A stretch of 64,000 bases of DNA from Carboxydocella thermautotrophica (GTDB taxonomy: Bacteria > Bacillota > GCA-003054495 > Carboxydocellales > Carboxydocellaceae): the NCBI GenBank assembly GCA_003054495.1, contig CP028514.1, positions 2,186,001 to 2,250,000 on the forward strand. The letters run 5' to 3'. Each line of letters opens with the position of its first letter. Within the stretch, counting starts at the first letter, position 1. The notes beneath the pieces were generated by a model. It was not told where the DNA came from. It saw only the letters and a program-made list of their open reading frames with translations, and did not search any database. The position numbers and the translations under genes were made by a program. Below are positions 50,291-58,553 of this stretch, in pieces.

Positions 50291-51712
50291 TCACCTCTTA
50301 TCAACATAGATGGTTGTTAATCTTGGTCTCCCAGTCTCTTTTTCGATAAGCCAACCTGTAACAACTGGTGCTGTCTTGCCATTCGGGCCTGTTAGTTCCA
50401 TCCTTACCTCATACTTGTCGCCATACTTCGTTTTGCCCTTATAGACCGCAGGGTATTTGGATAAATTTGCTTTTACATCCTCTATTAACTGCCGATAGTT
50501 AATTTTATTATACCCCAGCGCTTTCTCAAATGCTATAGCCTTGTCACGCCCGCCCTTGGCATGTTCCATATTTAGCGCGTAACCAAGTAGTTTATTCTCA
50601 GGAATATGGGCGTTTTCTGGCGTTATTATACCGAACCTGGCATTTTCTTTAAGCCAGTCCTGATAATGCTTCAAAATTGCAGCATCCTGGCCTCTGGGCT
50701 TTTGCCCAGCCTTCTCGTATGACCGTTGCAACTGTCGGGCCGCTTTCAATTTATCTTCCAGCGGTGCGACCTCGTTATAAAGCACTTCTCTTGCCCTTTT
50801 CCGGTTAGTAGCGATTGTCACCGCATCCCGCATTTCTTTGTAAGCTTGCTTTTCTTCTTCGCTTCGTGGGTCTTTGATAAGCGAAGTATTGCTGTATTTT
50901 TGTACCTTATCTGCTTCCGGATCCAGCTCTCTCACATAAGGATGTAAGGAATGCCGACAATTCGGATGAATTGGCGGTCTATATCTATCTTCAAGCTTTG
51001 GATAACGTTTATCTTGGCCGGAGATACTAAATACCTTACCCTGGAGCGGAGCACATTTTTCGCAGGTCGGATAATGCGTCGTTATCTTCACCAAATCAAG
51101 TCCCGCTTCCCGGCAGGTGTTTATCGTGGCCGCGCTGGCCGCTTCCCTGGTAGTCGTTCTGGCCACCATCTCAGCATAGCTATCTAACCGCCACTTTCTC
51201 CCCAGCTTATCCACGAAAGCTGTTTGCCCCTGGTCGAGCAGCCGCTGGATCAACCTCTGTTTCATGTCATCAATCGTAGTCCCGCTGGCCATTTTACGGC
51301 CAGCTTCCTCAAGTGCAATGCGTCTGAATTCATCGTCAATCCGCCGGCCTATGAACTGAAAGGAGTCGTGCATACTCATGATCATACTGGAAGCTATTGC
51401 ATTTATGGCCCGCTGGTGGATCTGGGTAAAGTTTGGATCAACTTTAGTTACGATATCTAAACCTTGCAGATACGTCCTTGTTTCCGCACTGGCCTTTGTA
51501 TATACCTGACCAACTACCTGCTCAACCCATTCCTTTGTTTCGGTATCAAGTTGCTGCAGTATCTCGTATACTTCCTTAAGCAGGTCTCGCCAATACCTCA
51601 CCGCTTGCTTTTTGGCCTCTTTTTCAATTATCCGGCGCAAAATCTCTTCAAATCCCCAGCGATAAAGCTGTATCAGTTGCTGGATCAGCTTTTCTTCATC
51701 CAACTGCGGCAT
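50291..51712 (-). CDS. MuF-type minor head protein with C-terminal DUF6883-like domain
   Basis: 473 residues. Residues about 1-280 form a phage Mu F/SPP1 gp7-type head morphogenesis domain with the signature TTHYPTCEKCAPLQGKVF...PPIHPNCRHSLHPYV. After a basic helical linker, the last about 105 residues (KLLGYALNMEHAKGGRDKAIAFEKALGY ... RPRLTTIYVDKR) resemble DUF6883, a domain found in putative toxins. MuF proteins with exchangeable toxin tails have been described in temperate phages. It follows portal, as usual, and precedes a DUF4926-like gene. Confidence 0.8.
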   Translation of the reverse strand: MPQLDEEKLIQQLIQLYRWGFEEILRRIIEKEAKKQAVRYWRDLLKEVYEILQQLDTETKEWVEQVVGQVYTKASAETRTYLQGLDIVTKVDPNFTQIHQRAINAIASSMIMSMHDSFQFIGRRIDDEFRRIALEEAGRKMASGTTIDDMKQRLIQRLLDQGQTAFVDKLGRKWRLDSYAEMVARTTTREAASAATINTCREAGLDLVKITTHYPTCEKCAPLQGKVFSISGQDKRYPKLEDRYRPPIHPNCRHSLHPYVRELDPEADKVQKYSNTSLIKDPRSEEEKQAYKEMRDAVTIATNRKRAREVLYNEVAPLEDKLKAARQLQRSYEKAGQKPRGQDAAILKHYQDWLKENARFGIITPENAHIPENKLLGYALNMEHAKGGRDKAIAFEKALGYNKINYRQLIEDVKANLSKYPAVYKGKTKYGDKYEVRMELTGPNGKTAPVVTGWLIEKETGRPRLTTIYVDKR

Positions 51713-53157
51713 TATTCTTCACCGCCTGTACTAGTTTCAGGCGTTATCGGTTTTGTTTGTGGTATCGCCGGTTTAAATATCAGCGGCACCTGTGTGTTTG
51801 CCTCAGCAGCTATCCGCATAAGTTCTTCTCTCAAAGTGTCTGCTTCAAACTGGAATAGTCGCCGTATTGCAGTTTCCCGGCTTTCCAGCCCGTTTTGTAC
51901 CAGTATGGAATGAATTTCCGCTTGCTCTTTATCATCCTGCGGTAAGCCGTCATTCCACGTTATCTCGATATTCTCCAATTTAACCGCTCCCGGCTTGCCC
52001 TGGGCTACTTCAAGTTCGCTGGCAAGTCGCAGGACTTTTTTCAGTGCCGGATCAAAACGCATCCGGATTCGATTAACTTTAGCGAGTGGAGCCATCATCA
52101 GCCGACGTAGTGCGCTCCCACTTTCGGCAAGCCCGCTTTTAAGCTGGCCAAATGCCGCTGCGCTGGTTTCGCTCAAAATATAGAGTTGCTCCATCAGCAG
52201 ATCAATTTGCCTGAATGCCGCTTCAAGCTGGCCATCCCAGGTGACGTATCCCGGCGGTTTCTCGTCAGGTCCTACCGGGAAGTATTTACCGCCACCTCTG
52301 AACGTCAACTGCCCCGTCTGCGGGTCTTTCTCCAGCGCCGTATCTGGGCCGTACATATTTGGGTCGGCATGCTTGTCCAGGATGCGGCTTATTTGTGCTA
52401 CCCTTATCTCCAACTCCTGAATAATGCTGTCCAGGTCGGAGTAGTCGTCCATGCCGGTTACCCGGTCTGAGGTTAGAATATTGTTTGTGGGCACTATCAA
52501 GAAATCGTCTACTCCGGTTGTAACTTCTTCCTCTTCCAGCAACCCGGCTATTACCCCGTCTTTAAGCGCATATCTTCTGGTAGTGATTTTTCCTTTTTCG
52601 TGGATTTCGGTTATTAAATACTGCTGTTTTTTAGTCCCCAGCAAGGTCGAAACCGTTTCCTCTACCACATAAGCCAGGACGTGAGCAACTATCTCTTTTA
52701 CATTGTCCGGCTTCACTACTGGAAACCATACTGCCGGCTGCTGGGCATCGATTATCGCCCGCCCATCGTAGCGAATTTTGTAAAGGCCGGTCCCAAAACG
52801 GCTTGTGTCCAAAACTACCTCGTAGGACACATTAAAAAGCTGGTTTTCTTTTATAATCCGCTCAAGGTTTTGCTGTTCAGAGCTGTTTCTATCGCCTGCG
52901 CTAATTCTCGGCGGCTCTCCTAAGAGTAAGTCTGCCCACAGCATGCTAAGCCGCTTGTGCCAGTTCAGAATAATCTCCAGCGTCGCTGCCTGGTCCTGGC
53001 GGAGCAGTTTAATCCACTGGGTATATACCTGGTCATGTTTACCCTCAAAAAGCTTGCGGTTGTTATCGTATAAGGTCAATCTTTCTAATTCCGTCGGAGG
53101 CGGCCATTTCTGGCCAATCGCCAGGAAATCTAAACTTGTAAGCAAAGTCATCACCAA
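51712..53157 (-). CDS. Portal protein, SPP1 gp6 type
   Basis: 481 residues. Typical portal regions: LTLYDNNRKLFEGKHDQVYTQWIKLLRQDQAA at the N-terminus, a DTSRFGTGLYKIRYDG strand, YSDLDSIIQELEIRVAQISRILDKHADPNMYGP, and the long C-terminal helix with SAAAFGQLKSGLAESGSALRRLMMAPLAKVNRIR. It forms the dodecameric DNA gate of the head. Acidic C-terminus overlaps the MuF gene start by one base. Confidence 0.92.
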   Translation of the reverse strand: MVMTLLTSLDFLAIGQKWPPPTELERLTLYDNNRKLFEGKHDQVYTQWIKLLRQDQAATLEIILNWHKRLSMLWADLLLGEPPRISAGDRNSSEQQNLERIIKENQLFNVSYEVVLDTSRFGTGLYKIRYDGRAIIDAQQPAVWFPVVKPDNVKEIVAHVLAYVVEETVSTLLGTKKQQYLITEIHEKGKITTRRYALKDGVIAGLLEEEEVTTGVDDFLIVPTNNILTSDRVTGMDDYSDLDSIIQELEIRVAQISRILDKHADPNMYGPDTALEKDPQTGQLTFRGGGKYFPVGPDEKPPGYVTWDGQLEAAFRQIDLLMEQLYILSETSAAAFGQLKSGLAESGSALRRLMMAPLAKVNRIRMRFDPALKKVLRLASELEVAQGKPGAVKLENIEITWNDGLPQDDKEQAEIHSILVQNGLESRETAIRRLFQFEADTLREELMRIAAEANTQVPLIFKPAIPQTKPITPETSTGGEE

Positions 53158-54410
53158 CCTTTTGGTTTATCTACCACCGTTCTATTTCGTTCAACCATGT
53201 CATTTTCTAACGCATATCTAACAGCATCAATGCTATGGTTGTTTTTATCGGGGAAATCGGCTTTGAAATTGCCGTTGTTATCTTTTTCTAACTCGTAATT
53301 CAAAAACTCCCTGGCTGTATTCGGGCATCTTTCCGGGTCTACCACTATCTCTTCTAAATCCTGCAAAAACTTAATACCAAATTCGACGCTTCCTGGACCT
53401 TTCTTGGCACCATATACTTTCAATCCATAACTCTTTAACTCTGCAATTGATTTTGGCTCTGCATTATCAGCGGTAATTAGAGAATTCAATTTGTTTTCCT
53501 CCTTGATTAATTCAGCCAAGCGTCGATTTGATAATCCAACTTGGTGAATCTCATAAAAAATAAAAAGCCGCCTGCGAGTGCGATCATAATGGCAAACTGT
53601 ATAGTGAACGGGATCTATCGCATAACCCCAGTCAATCCCCCGGCGGATGCGGTCAAATGCTTTTATTTCGTCATCGGTAATTTTTCGAATTGTGATGTTA
53701 CTGAATATTTCCCCACCAGTTCCGGTAACTTCCCCTAAATACTCATGCCGGTAAGCTTTCTCGTTAATCCGTCTTAAATGCTCTGCTTCAATAAAAAACT
53801 GTTCCCCAAGCCATTCACGAGGAACAGTCAAATACGTGCTATGATGTATCTTTCTGTCTGCTCTTTCAATTAAAACTTCTTCATTTACCCAGCTCCGTAC
53901 TGAATTTGGCGGGTTATAGGTATAAAAAACACAAAACTGTTGCCCGCCCCTCATTAAGGACTGGTTTATTACCCGGATTTCTTCTATGCCATTGAATTCG
54001 TCTACTTCTTCATACCAAATAAACTTCACATATCCACGACTAACCTTGATTGATTTGATTTTTTTCGGCTTATCAGCCCCGCGGAATAAAATCTTTTGCC
54101 CTGTCGGGAGATAAGTTAATTCCATCGGGTTATGTTTAATATCCCAATACTCAGTAACTTTTAGCTTCTCGATTGCCCAAACTAATTGCTCGAATACGCT
54201 ATCTTTGATTGTTTCTTTGACCTTTCGCAGGGCCACTGCATTGGCGTCAGGGTCCTTCATAAGACCAAGGATTATTTCCAAACTAACGAAGGACGATTTA
54301 GTCGAGCCACGGCCACCTTTTAACCAGTAATGAGTGTAGCGGTTGTTCTTTATGTCTTGATGTACTTCGTAAAACGACGGCGCTATCAAATCGCTAAGCT
54401 TAATCTTCAT
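53151..54410 (-). CDS. Terminase large subunit, PBSX family
   Basis: 419 residues from the ATG at 54410 (KIKLSDLIAPSFYE, the family's usual start). The ATPase Walker A-like motif is WLKGGRGSTKSSFVSLEI; Walker B is VKFIWYEEVDEFNGIEE; the nuclease domain has RRGIDWGYAIDPVHYTV with catalytic Asp and ends with a DKNNHSIDAVRYALEN motif. It packages DNA into the head. The start lies within the small-subunit gene (11-base overlap). Confidence 0.94.
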   Translation of the reverse strand: MKIKLSDLIAPSFYEVHQDIKNNRYTHYWLKGGRGSTKSSFVSLEIILGLMKDPDANAVALRKVKETIKDSVFEQLVWAIEKLKVTEYWDIKHNPMELTYLPTGQKILFRGADKPKKIKSIKVSRGYVKFIWYEEVDEFNGIEEIRVINQSLMRGGQQFCVFYTYNPPNSVRSWVNEEVLIERADRKIHHSTYLTVPREWLGEQFFIEAEHLRRINEKAYRHEYLGEVTGTGGEIFSNITIRKITDDEIKAFDRIRRGIDWGYAIDPVHYTVCHYDRTRRRLFIFYEIHQVGLSNRRLAELIKEENKLNSLITADNAEPKSIAELKSYGLKVYGAKKGPGSVEFGIKFLQDLEEIVVDPERCPNTAREFLNYELEKDNNGNFKADFPDKNNHSIDAVRYALENDMVERNRTVVDKPKGW

Positions 54411-54846
54411 CGCTATCATCTGCCTTGATGTCATCAACAATTACGACGCCCATGTTGCCGCTAACGTTGACCTTTTCGGTAAACAGTGCATATCTTTTTC
54501 CTAAAAGCTCCGCTGCTTTTACCCGATCCTTTGTGCTTGGTGCTTTCTTTTCTTTAACCGGGCCACTTTCAGTAAAGCCAACTACTTCTTCGGTTTCTTG
54601 ACCGCGCATAACTCGAGTGAGGAATTCTAACACTTCGTCCTGGGAGGCAATACGCTCGGATTCCTTTTGCTTCATTCTTTCCTCGATGTATTTGCGAACC
54701 TTAACATTTCTTAACATTCTACTTGCAGCCGCATTAGCGGCATCTTCACTTTTAACCTTATAACCTGCTCTTTTATAACTTTCAGTAGCATTTAGCATCT
54801 CAATGTAATAATCACAAAACGCTTTCTGTTTTTCCGTAAGTTTCAC
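54400..54846 (-). CDS. Terminase small subunit
   Basis: 148 residues. The N-terminal helix-turn-helix region KLTEKQKAFCDYYIEMLNATESYKRAGYK is the hallmark of terminase_2 small subunits; a central coiled part and acidic C-terminus (DDIKADDSDED) follow. It selects phage DNA for the large subunit. Confidence 0.92.
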   Translation of the reverse strand: MKLTEKQKAFCDYYIEMLNATESYKRAGYKVKSEDAANAAASRMLRNVKVRKYIEERMKQKESERIASQDEVLEFLTRVMRGQETEEVVGFTESGPVKEKKAPSTKDRVKAAELLGKRYALFTEKVNVSGNMGVVIVDDIKADDSDED

Positions 54847-54876
54847 ATCACCTCACCTGCCTCACATTTTTGGACA

Positions 54877-54900
54877 TGAAAAAAGAGCCCGAAGGCTCTA
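54877..54900 (-). terminator. Terminator between the early and terminase genes
   Basis: AGAGCC-TTCG-GGCTCT stem with a stable UUCG loop followed by TTTTTT on the minus strand. Confidence 0.8.
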
Positions 54901-54908
54901 ATTGTAGG

Positions 54909-55109
54909 TTAATTTTTATATCTGTACTTTACAGAGGTATTGTTTCCGTTAAGCGGCTCAACTTCGATTGCAATAATATCTCTTGGAAGTTCATTTAAGA
55001 TTGATAAAATTACTATTTGTTTAATTCCTGTATCTTTTGAAATTTGCTGAATAGTTTTTGCTTCTCCTACGCTTTTAAGATAATTTATTATCTTTTCTTT
55101 TTCTGTCAT
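54909..55109 (-). CDS. Small winged-helix-like protein
   Basis: 66 residues from ATG 55109 behind AGGAGGTGGGG. KEKIINYLKSVGEAKTIQQISKDTGIKQIVILSILNELPRD has the layout of a winged helix-turn-helix, and the C-terminus is a beta wing. Possibly a regulator of late genes; no family recognised. Confidence 0.6.
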   Translation of the reverse strand: MTEKEKIINYLKSVGEAKTIQQISKDTGIKQIVILSILNELPRDIIAIEVEPLNGNNTSVKYRYKN

Positions 55110-55144
55110 TTTCCCCACCTCCTGCTTTTAAGCATTCGGTGGAT

Positions 55145-55291
55145 TTATGTTAATTCCTGCATTGTTTCAACAAGTTTCTGCATTTCCTCTGCTATGGTCT
55201 TGAGTATTACTGCCGGTGGTACGCCCTCCATCTTTTCGGCAATTATGGCCGGTAATTGTTTTGCTGTTTCCAGAATTTCTGCCGGATCCAA
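55145..55291 (-). CDS. 48-residue helical protein (TTG start)
   Basis: Read from a TTG at 55291 behind AAGGAGTG. The sequence begins DPAEILETAKQLPAII and ends KLVETMQELT; it is helical. Its N-terminus matches that of the next gene upstream (NPAEILETA), suggesting a local duplication of a leader module. Function unknown. Confidence 0.5.
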   Translation of the reverse strand: MDPAEILETAKQLPAIIAEKMEGVPPAVILKTIAEEMQKLVETMQELT

Positions 55292-55297
55292 AATCGA

Positions 55298-55513
55298 TCA
55301 CTCCTTAACTCGAGCCGTCCAATCGCCGCAACTGACAACATATCGCCCGCAGTGTATCACAACGTTCCGCTTGGCATAGTCCCAAGTGTTTTTATCTCCA
55401 ATGCTGTATAAATATGCAGCCTTTACTGCTTCGCATGGAGGAAGCATGAAATATAAAACCTCGCCAGTTGCAAGGTTAAGTACTGCTGTTTCTAAAATTT
55501 CAGCTGGGTTCAC
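55298..55513 (-). CDS. 71-residue phage protein (GTG start)
   Basis: GTG at 55513 with GGAGGG upstream. NPAEILETAVLNLATGEVLYFMLPPCEAVKAAYLYS followed by VVIHCGRYVVSCGDW: three Cys, mostly beta in the second half. Small proteins of this type, of unknown role, are common in Clostridia prophages. Confidence 0.6.
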   Translation of the reverse strand: MNPAEILETAVLNLATGEVLYFMLPPCEAVKAAYLYSIGDKNTWDYAKRNVVIHCGRYVVSCGDWTARVKE

Positions 55514-55525
55514 TGCTTACCCTCC

Positions 55526-55810
55526 TCAGGCAAACGCCAGGCCATTATCTTTAAGTACCTGGTATAAACAGCTTGCCAAAGCCGTTATCTGCCTGTGGTC
55601 AAGACCTAATTCGTATTCCAAGTTTATCTTTTCGATTATCTCATGCAACAACGTTACTTCTTTGTGATCATCCGGCTGCACCCCATCAATGACTATTCTC
55701 CCCTTTATATGATCACATTCTCCAAATCTGTCATTAGAAGCAGCTAGTCTATCATCCAGGATTACATCCAGGTATAATCCCCCGATTTTGATTTTGTTTG
55801 GCAATTTCAT
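55526..55810 (-). CDS. Small phage protein with HEIIE metalloprotease-like motif
   Basis: 94 residues: a short beta region (IKIGGLYLDVILDDRL), RIVIDG strand and helix VTLLHEIIEKINLEYELGLDH. This is the layout of phage-encoded minimal zinc peptidase-like proteins, but the second histidine of HExxH is a Glu, so zinc binding is doubtful unless HxxxE-type. Function unknown. Confidence 0.65.
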   Translation of the reverse strand: MKLPNKIKIGGLYLDVILDDRLAASNDRFGECDHIKGRIVIDGVQPDDHKEVTLLHEIIEKINLEYELGLDHRQITALASCLYQVLKDNGLAFA

Positions 55811-55844
55811 GTTATCACCTCAATAAGTCTTAAATAAAACAAAA

Positions 55845-55990
55845 CCAGCACCCTTTTTTACTCTAAATAATAGACCGGCCTCTAATGAGACCGGTCCAGG
55901 AAAGGGGGCAGAAAAGAATGACAGGACATGCAGGCTGCCGCCCTTGCGGCGGCTTCGCTTCGCTAGTTTAATTATAAATTATTTGTACCC
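55845..55990 (-). other. Gene-free stretch with two hairpins
   Basis: GACCGGTCTC/GAGGCCGGTC (about 55871-55894) and GCCGCC/GGCGGC-type pairing (about 55935-55955) lie between the regulator and the next gene. A late promoter or attenuation region is plausible; no gene is seen in 55811-56016. Confidence 0.35.
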
Positions 55991-56016
55991 CTTTCAGGCT
56001 CCGAAAAAACTCTAAG

Positions 56017-56496
56017 CTAATACCAGCCCAGTCGCTCAGCAACTCCATAGACAAAACCAGTTCGGTAAGCATAGAAAGTGCTTTCTGCTATGGGAATCAT
56101 GTCTGCCATTTCCCTTACTGACATATCAAATCGGTTCCGCCCTTTCATCTTGGCCACAAGTTCCTCAGGCGGTTGCCAGTCTATCGCAAGTCCATACTTC
56201 ACCCATATTACCCGGCGTGCTTCTTCTTTTGTTCGGGAGTAAACATCAGTTATTGCCCTGGTTATACGCTCCATCTCTTTCAGCAGGATAGAGTCTGCTA
56301 ACCGGGTAGCCCTGCGTTCTACAATACTTCCAACATAACCCCCGCCACTTACGGCCAATTCCTCCTGTTTCCCTGCCAGAATAATATCTCTCCGCAGTTC
56401 TTCTATCGCCTTAAGTGTTTCCTTATAAGCAAAAATCTCCGCCTCAATATGCCTGTATGTTGCCCGCTTCAGCTTCAACTCTCCCACCCCTTTCAT
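56017..56496 (-). CDS. ArpU/RinA-like phage transcriptional regulator
   Basis: 159 residues. The N-terminal half is helical and charged; the C-terminal part carries a sigma-factor-like helix-turn-helix: EARRVIWVKYGLAIDW and NRFDMSVREMADMIPIAESTFYAYRTGFVYGVAERLGW. ArpU/RinA-type proteins switch on phage late genes, and it lies just before the head and tail block. It follows the preceding gene directly. Confidence 0.78.
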   Translation of the reverse strand: MKGVGELKLKRATYRHIEAEIFAYKETLKAIEELRRDIILAGKQEELAVSGGGYVGSIVERRATRLADSILLKEMERITRAITDVYSRTKEEARRVIWVKYGLAIDWQPPEELVAKMKGRNRFDMSVREMADMIPIAESTFYAYRTGFVYGVAERLGWY

Positions 56497-57117
56497 CTAG
56501 CTTGCTCTGATTGTCACCTCTGGCTTTTCACTGGACCTAGCAAGCACCTCAAGTAATTCTGTAATTGCCGCCAACCCCTTAAAGGTTAACTTCATTGCAG
56601 GTTTGCCTGGCACTCTAATCTCAGCAGCCCAAGCTGGATCCTTTTCTTTACAAGCGCAACTCTTTTCTGTTTCCATGACTTTCTCCTCCATTTTCTGTTT
56701 TTCTGGAGTTTCTACAGGTACAGGTGCAGGCATGACCTCATCAAGCTGCTGGCCCTTTTTCTCAGCCTTCGGCACTACTTTCCCCTGCTCCCGGTCCCAA
56801 TCATAGCCATTATTTCTCAGGTGGTATATCACTGCAGTATAAGTTTTGTTTATCTCCTGGGCCAAACGATGCGGATTTCCAGCTTTATGTATTGCTGCAA
56901 TCAGGTCCTCAATGTTCTTGAAAACTCCCATTATAGGCCTGTAATCCTGCGCCACAGCACCAGCCCCCCTATTCAGTTTTTCGTTCTCCGCCTCAATCAG
57001 CTCGGCCAGCGGTACCGGCGGAATTTCCTCCGGTTCCGTCACAGGAATTATCTCCCCGGTCCGCCTGTAATGTTCCACGTCCATAAAATACCTTTTGCAG
57101 GGAAAAAGGTTGTCCAT
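56497..57117 (-). CDS. Phage hypothetical protein, possible DNA-binding
   Basis: 206 residues from ATG 57117 behind GGAGGG. The middle has DLIAAIHKAGNPHRLAQEINKTYTAVIYHLRNNGYDWD, a helix-turn-helix-like segment, after an acidic linker. A Pro/Glu/Lys-rich hinge leads to a C-terminal helix (FKGLAAITELLEVLARSS). No named family. Possibly a regulator acting with the adjacent ArpU-like protein. Confidence 0.6.
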   Translation of the reverse strand: MDNLFPCKRYFMDVEHYRRTGEIIPVTEPEEIPPVPLAELIEAENEKLNRGAGAVAQDYRPIMGVFKNIEDLIAAIHKAGNPHRLAQEINKTYTAVIYHLRNNGYDWDREQGKVVPKAEKKGQQLDEVMPAPVPVETPEKQKMEEKVMETEKSCACKEKDPAWAAEIRVPGKPAMKLTFKGLAAITELLEVLARSSEKPEVTIRAS

Positions 57118-57119
57118 TC

Positions 57120-57233
57120 TTAAACCACCCTCCGGCAATCCAGGCAACACCTCAAATCCAAGTCCGGGTAATCCTTTAGTTCTCTTCCTCCGCAAAACGG
57201 GCAATACCCCTCATAGCGATACATTCCAGGCAT
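57120..57233 (-). CDS. 37-residue zinc-ribbon mini-protein
   Basis: YRYEGYCPFCGGRELKDY, then a CCLDC knuckle: four cysteines in a minimal zinc ribbon. Start ATG at 57233 (or 57224). It overlaps the 48-residue membrane protein gene in another frame. The zinc motif makes a real product likely. Confidence 0.5.
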   Translation of the reverse strand: MPGMYRYEGYCPFCGGRELKDYPDLDLRCCLDCRRVV

Positions 57234-57322
57234 TGTTCCTGGGCTTTTTTGTCCATTCGGATTGTTGCTAATATCCAACCCATCATAAATGCCATTGGCA
57301 AGCCCAATGCTGTTAGCCACAT
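57176..57322 (-). CDS. 48-residue membrane mini-protein
   Basis: ATG at 57322 behind GGAGGTGG at ideal spacing. The product starts with a hydrophobic helix (WLTALGLPMAFMMGWILAT) and continues with a charged tail containing CLEC. It overlaps both RusA and the zinc-ribbon gene. The RBS is the best in this stretch, better than that of any competing frame. Confidence 0.6.
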   Translation of the reverse strand: MWLTALGLPMAFMMGWILATIRMDKKAQEQCLECIAMRGIARFAEEEN

Positions 57323-57699
57323 CGTTCCACCTCCTCAACCTTCCATATCCGAACTACTGCCCGTTCCTCGCCTTTATCGCAGAGCCGCTTGATTACTCTG
57401 CCGTCCACTATTTGGCGGTCGTCCTTGTAAGCCACTTTGTTTAGCGCATCTGTTATAGCTTTTCCGTAATTGTCCCAGTCGCCAGTTTTTTTGTCTGCAA
57501 GGTAGATAATTATCTCTACCGCTACTGGTCCATTTATGCGCTTAATGCCAGCTTTTATTGCATACCAGGTGACCAGTTCTTTGTAAGCTATGTATTGCTG
57601 TGCTCTTTGCTTTACAAATTTCCCTCTTTGCGTCATCCGGACCGCCGGCACTGGCCGCCCGGGGACCTCGAATTCAAAAATCTCTTTTTCGTAGCTCAT
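57313..57699 (-). CDS. rusA: RusA-family Holliday junction resolvase
   Basis: 128 residues. The family core is AVEIIIYLADKKTGDWDNYGKAITDALNKVAYKDDRQIVDG: conserved acidic residues of KxGDxDN and DDRQ bind metal. N-terminal FEVPGRPVPAVRMTQRG is typical. It resolves recombination intermediates during phage replication or packaging. Confidence 0.93.
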   Translation of the reverse strand: MSYEKEIFEFEVPGRPVPAVRMTQRGKFVKQRAQQYIAYKELVTWYAIKAGIKRINGPVAVEIIIYLADKKTGDWDNYGKAITDALNKVAYKDDRQIVDGRVIKRLCDKGEERAVVRIWKVEEVERCG

Positions 57700-57805
57700 C
57701 CTGAATCTTTCTTAACCTCCGTATTTGTAATTCCATCGCCAGTACAGGCAGTAGCAGCACTACTACTCCAATTATGTATGCAATTACTAGGCCTAATTTG
57801 GTCAC
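57674..57805 (-). CDS. 43-residue membrane mini-protein
   Basis: GTG at 57805 with GGAGGG upstream, sharing a G with the preceding stop (TAGTG). One membrane helix (LGLVIAYIIGVVVLLLPVLAM) is followed by a basic helical tail. Overlaps RusA. Function unknown. Confidence 0.55.
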   Translation of the reverse strand: MTKLGLVIAYIIGVVVLLLPVLAMELQIRRLRKIQDELRKRDF

Positions 57806-58128
57806 TATCCCGCCCTCCTCTGCTTCACTTTCTGGCCATAACCTAACCTGGCCTTCCTCTCTTCCCAAGCTTGTTTAATTTGCAGTTGTATTTTTTCTTC
57901 TTCAAGCCGTCTGATTCGTTCCACCAGCTCCCATTCTTCAGGAGTATAGCTGCGGAAATACGCAGGGGCCGGTTCGCGGCTAACCAGTACACCTAGCTTT
58001 ATGTCAACAACCCTCAATGGATTGGCAAACAGGTCGTTGAATTTCCTGAGCTTGCTTTTATGTTCCTTTGCTATCCTATCCTTATTTGGCTTACTATCCC
58101 CATTAGACCAAGGCGATTTCTTGGCCAT
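57805..58128 (-). CDS. Phage hypothetical protein, basic helical
   Basis: 107 residues from ATG 58128 behind GGAGGTGG. Basic N-terminal half with many Lys (KDRIAKEHKSKLRKFNDLF), then a YTPEEWELVERIRRLEEEKIQLQIKQAW coiled helix. Likely nucleic acid-associated; no family recognised. Confidence 0.6.
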   Translation of the reverse strand: MAKKSPWSNGDSKPNKDRIAKEHKSKLRKFNDLFANPLRVVDIKLGVLVSREPAPAYFRSYTPEEWELVERIRRLEEEKIQLQIKQAWEERKARLGYGQKVKQRRAG

Positions 58129-58146
58129 TAGTTCCACCTCCGATTT

Positions 58147-58527
58147 TTAGAATAAACTTAATTGCTTCAATAACTCTTTTTGAGGCACATCTTTATAAAC
58201 TTCAAGTTTCTCTACGTCTATATCCCAGAAACCATTTTTTGTCCCTTGAACCAAAAGTTTATTTTTGTTGATGTAAAAGAACGCATAAAACATATTCTCG
58301 GTATCACCTGCATTAGTGCCGAAAAGCAAAGTTTTTTTGACCATGCCAATATATTTCAAGTAAAAGCCCGGCTTCATCTCAAAACTGGCGCGCTTCTTAT
58401 GCCCCAGTTTGCATACATAGTCTCCCGGATATAGCAACCTGTCACCCAGTTCGACTGGTACTTTTAATAGCTCATCATGTTCATCAAGCTCTGCATACAT
58501 TGCGCCGCGCCCAAAATATATTTGCAT
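58147..58527 (-). CDS. Phage hypothetical protein, beta-rich
   Basis: 126 residues from ATG 58527 behind GGAGGCGG. An extended in-frame start at 58656 is rejected because the added part lacks protein-like character. QIYFGRGAMYAELDEHDELLKVPVELGDRLLYPGDYVCKLGHKK and a GFWDIDVEKLEVYKD segment. No family recognised. Confidence 0.6.
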   Translation of the reverse strand: MQIYFGRGAMYAELDEHDELLKVPVELGDRLLYPGDYVCKLGHKKRASFEMKPGFYLKYIGMVKKTLLFGTNAGDTENMFYAFFYINKNKLLVQGTKNGFWDIDVEKLEVYKDVPQKELLKQLSLF

Positions 58528-58553
58528 GCTCACCGCCTCCTGTAAGGCTATTT

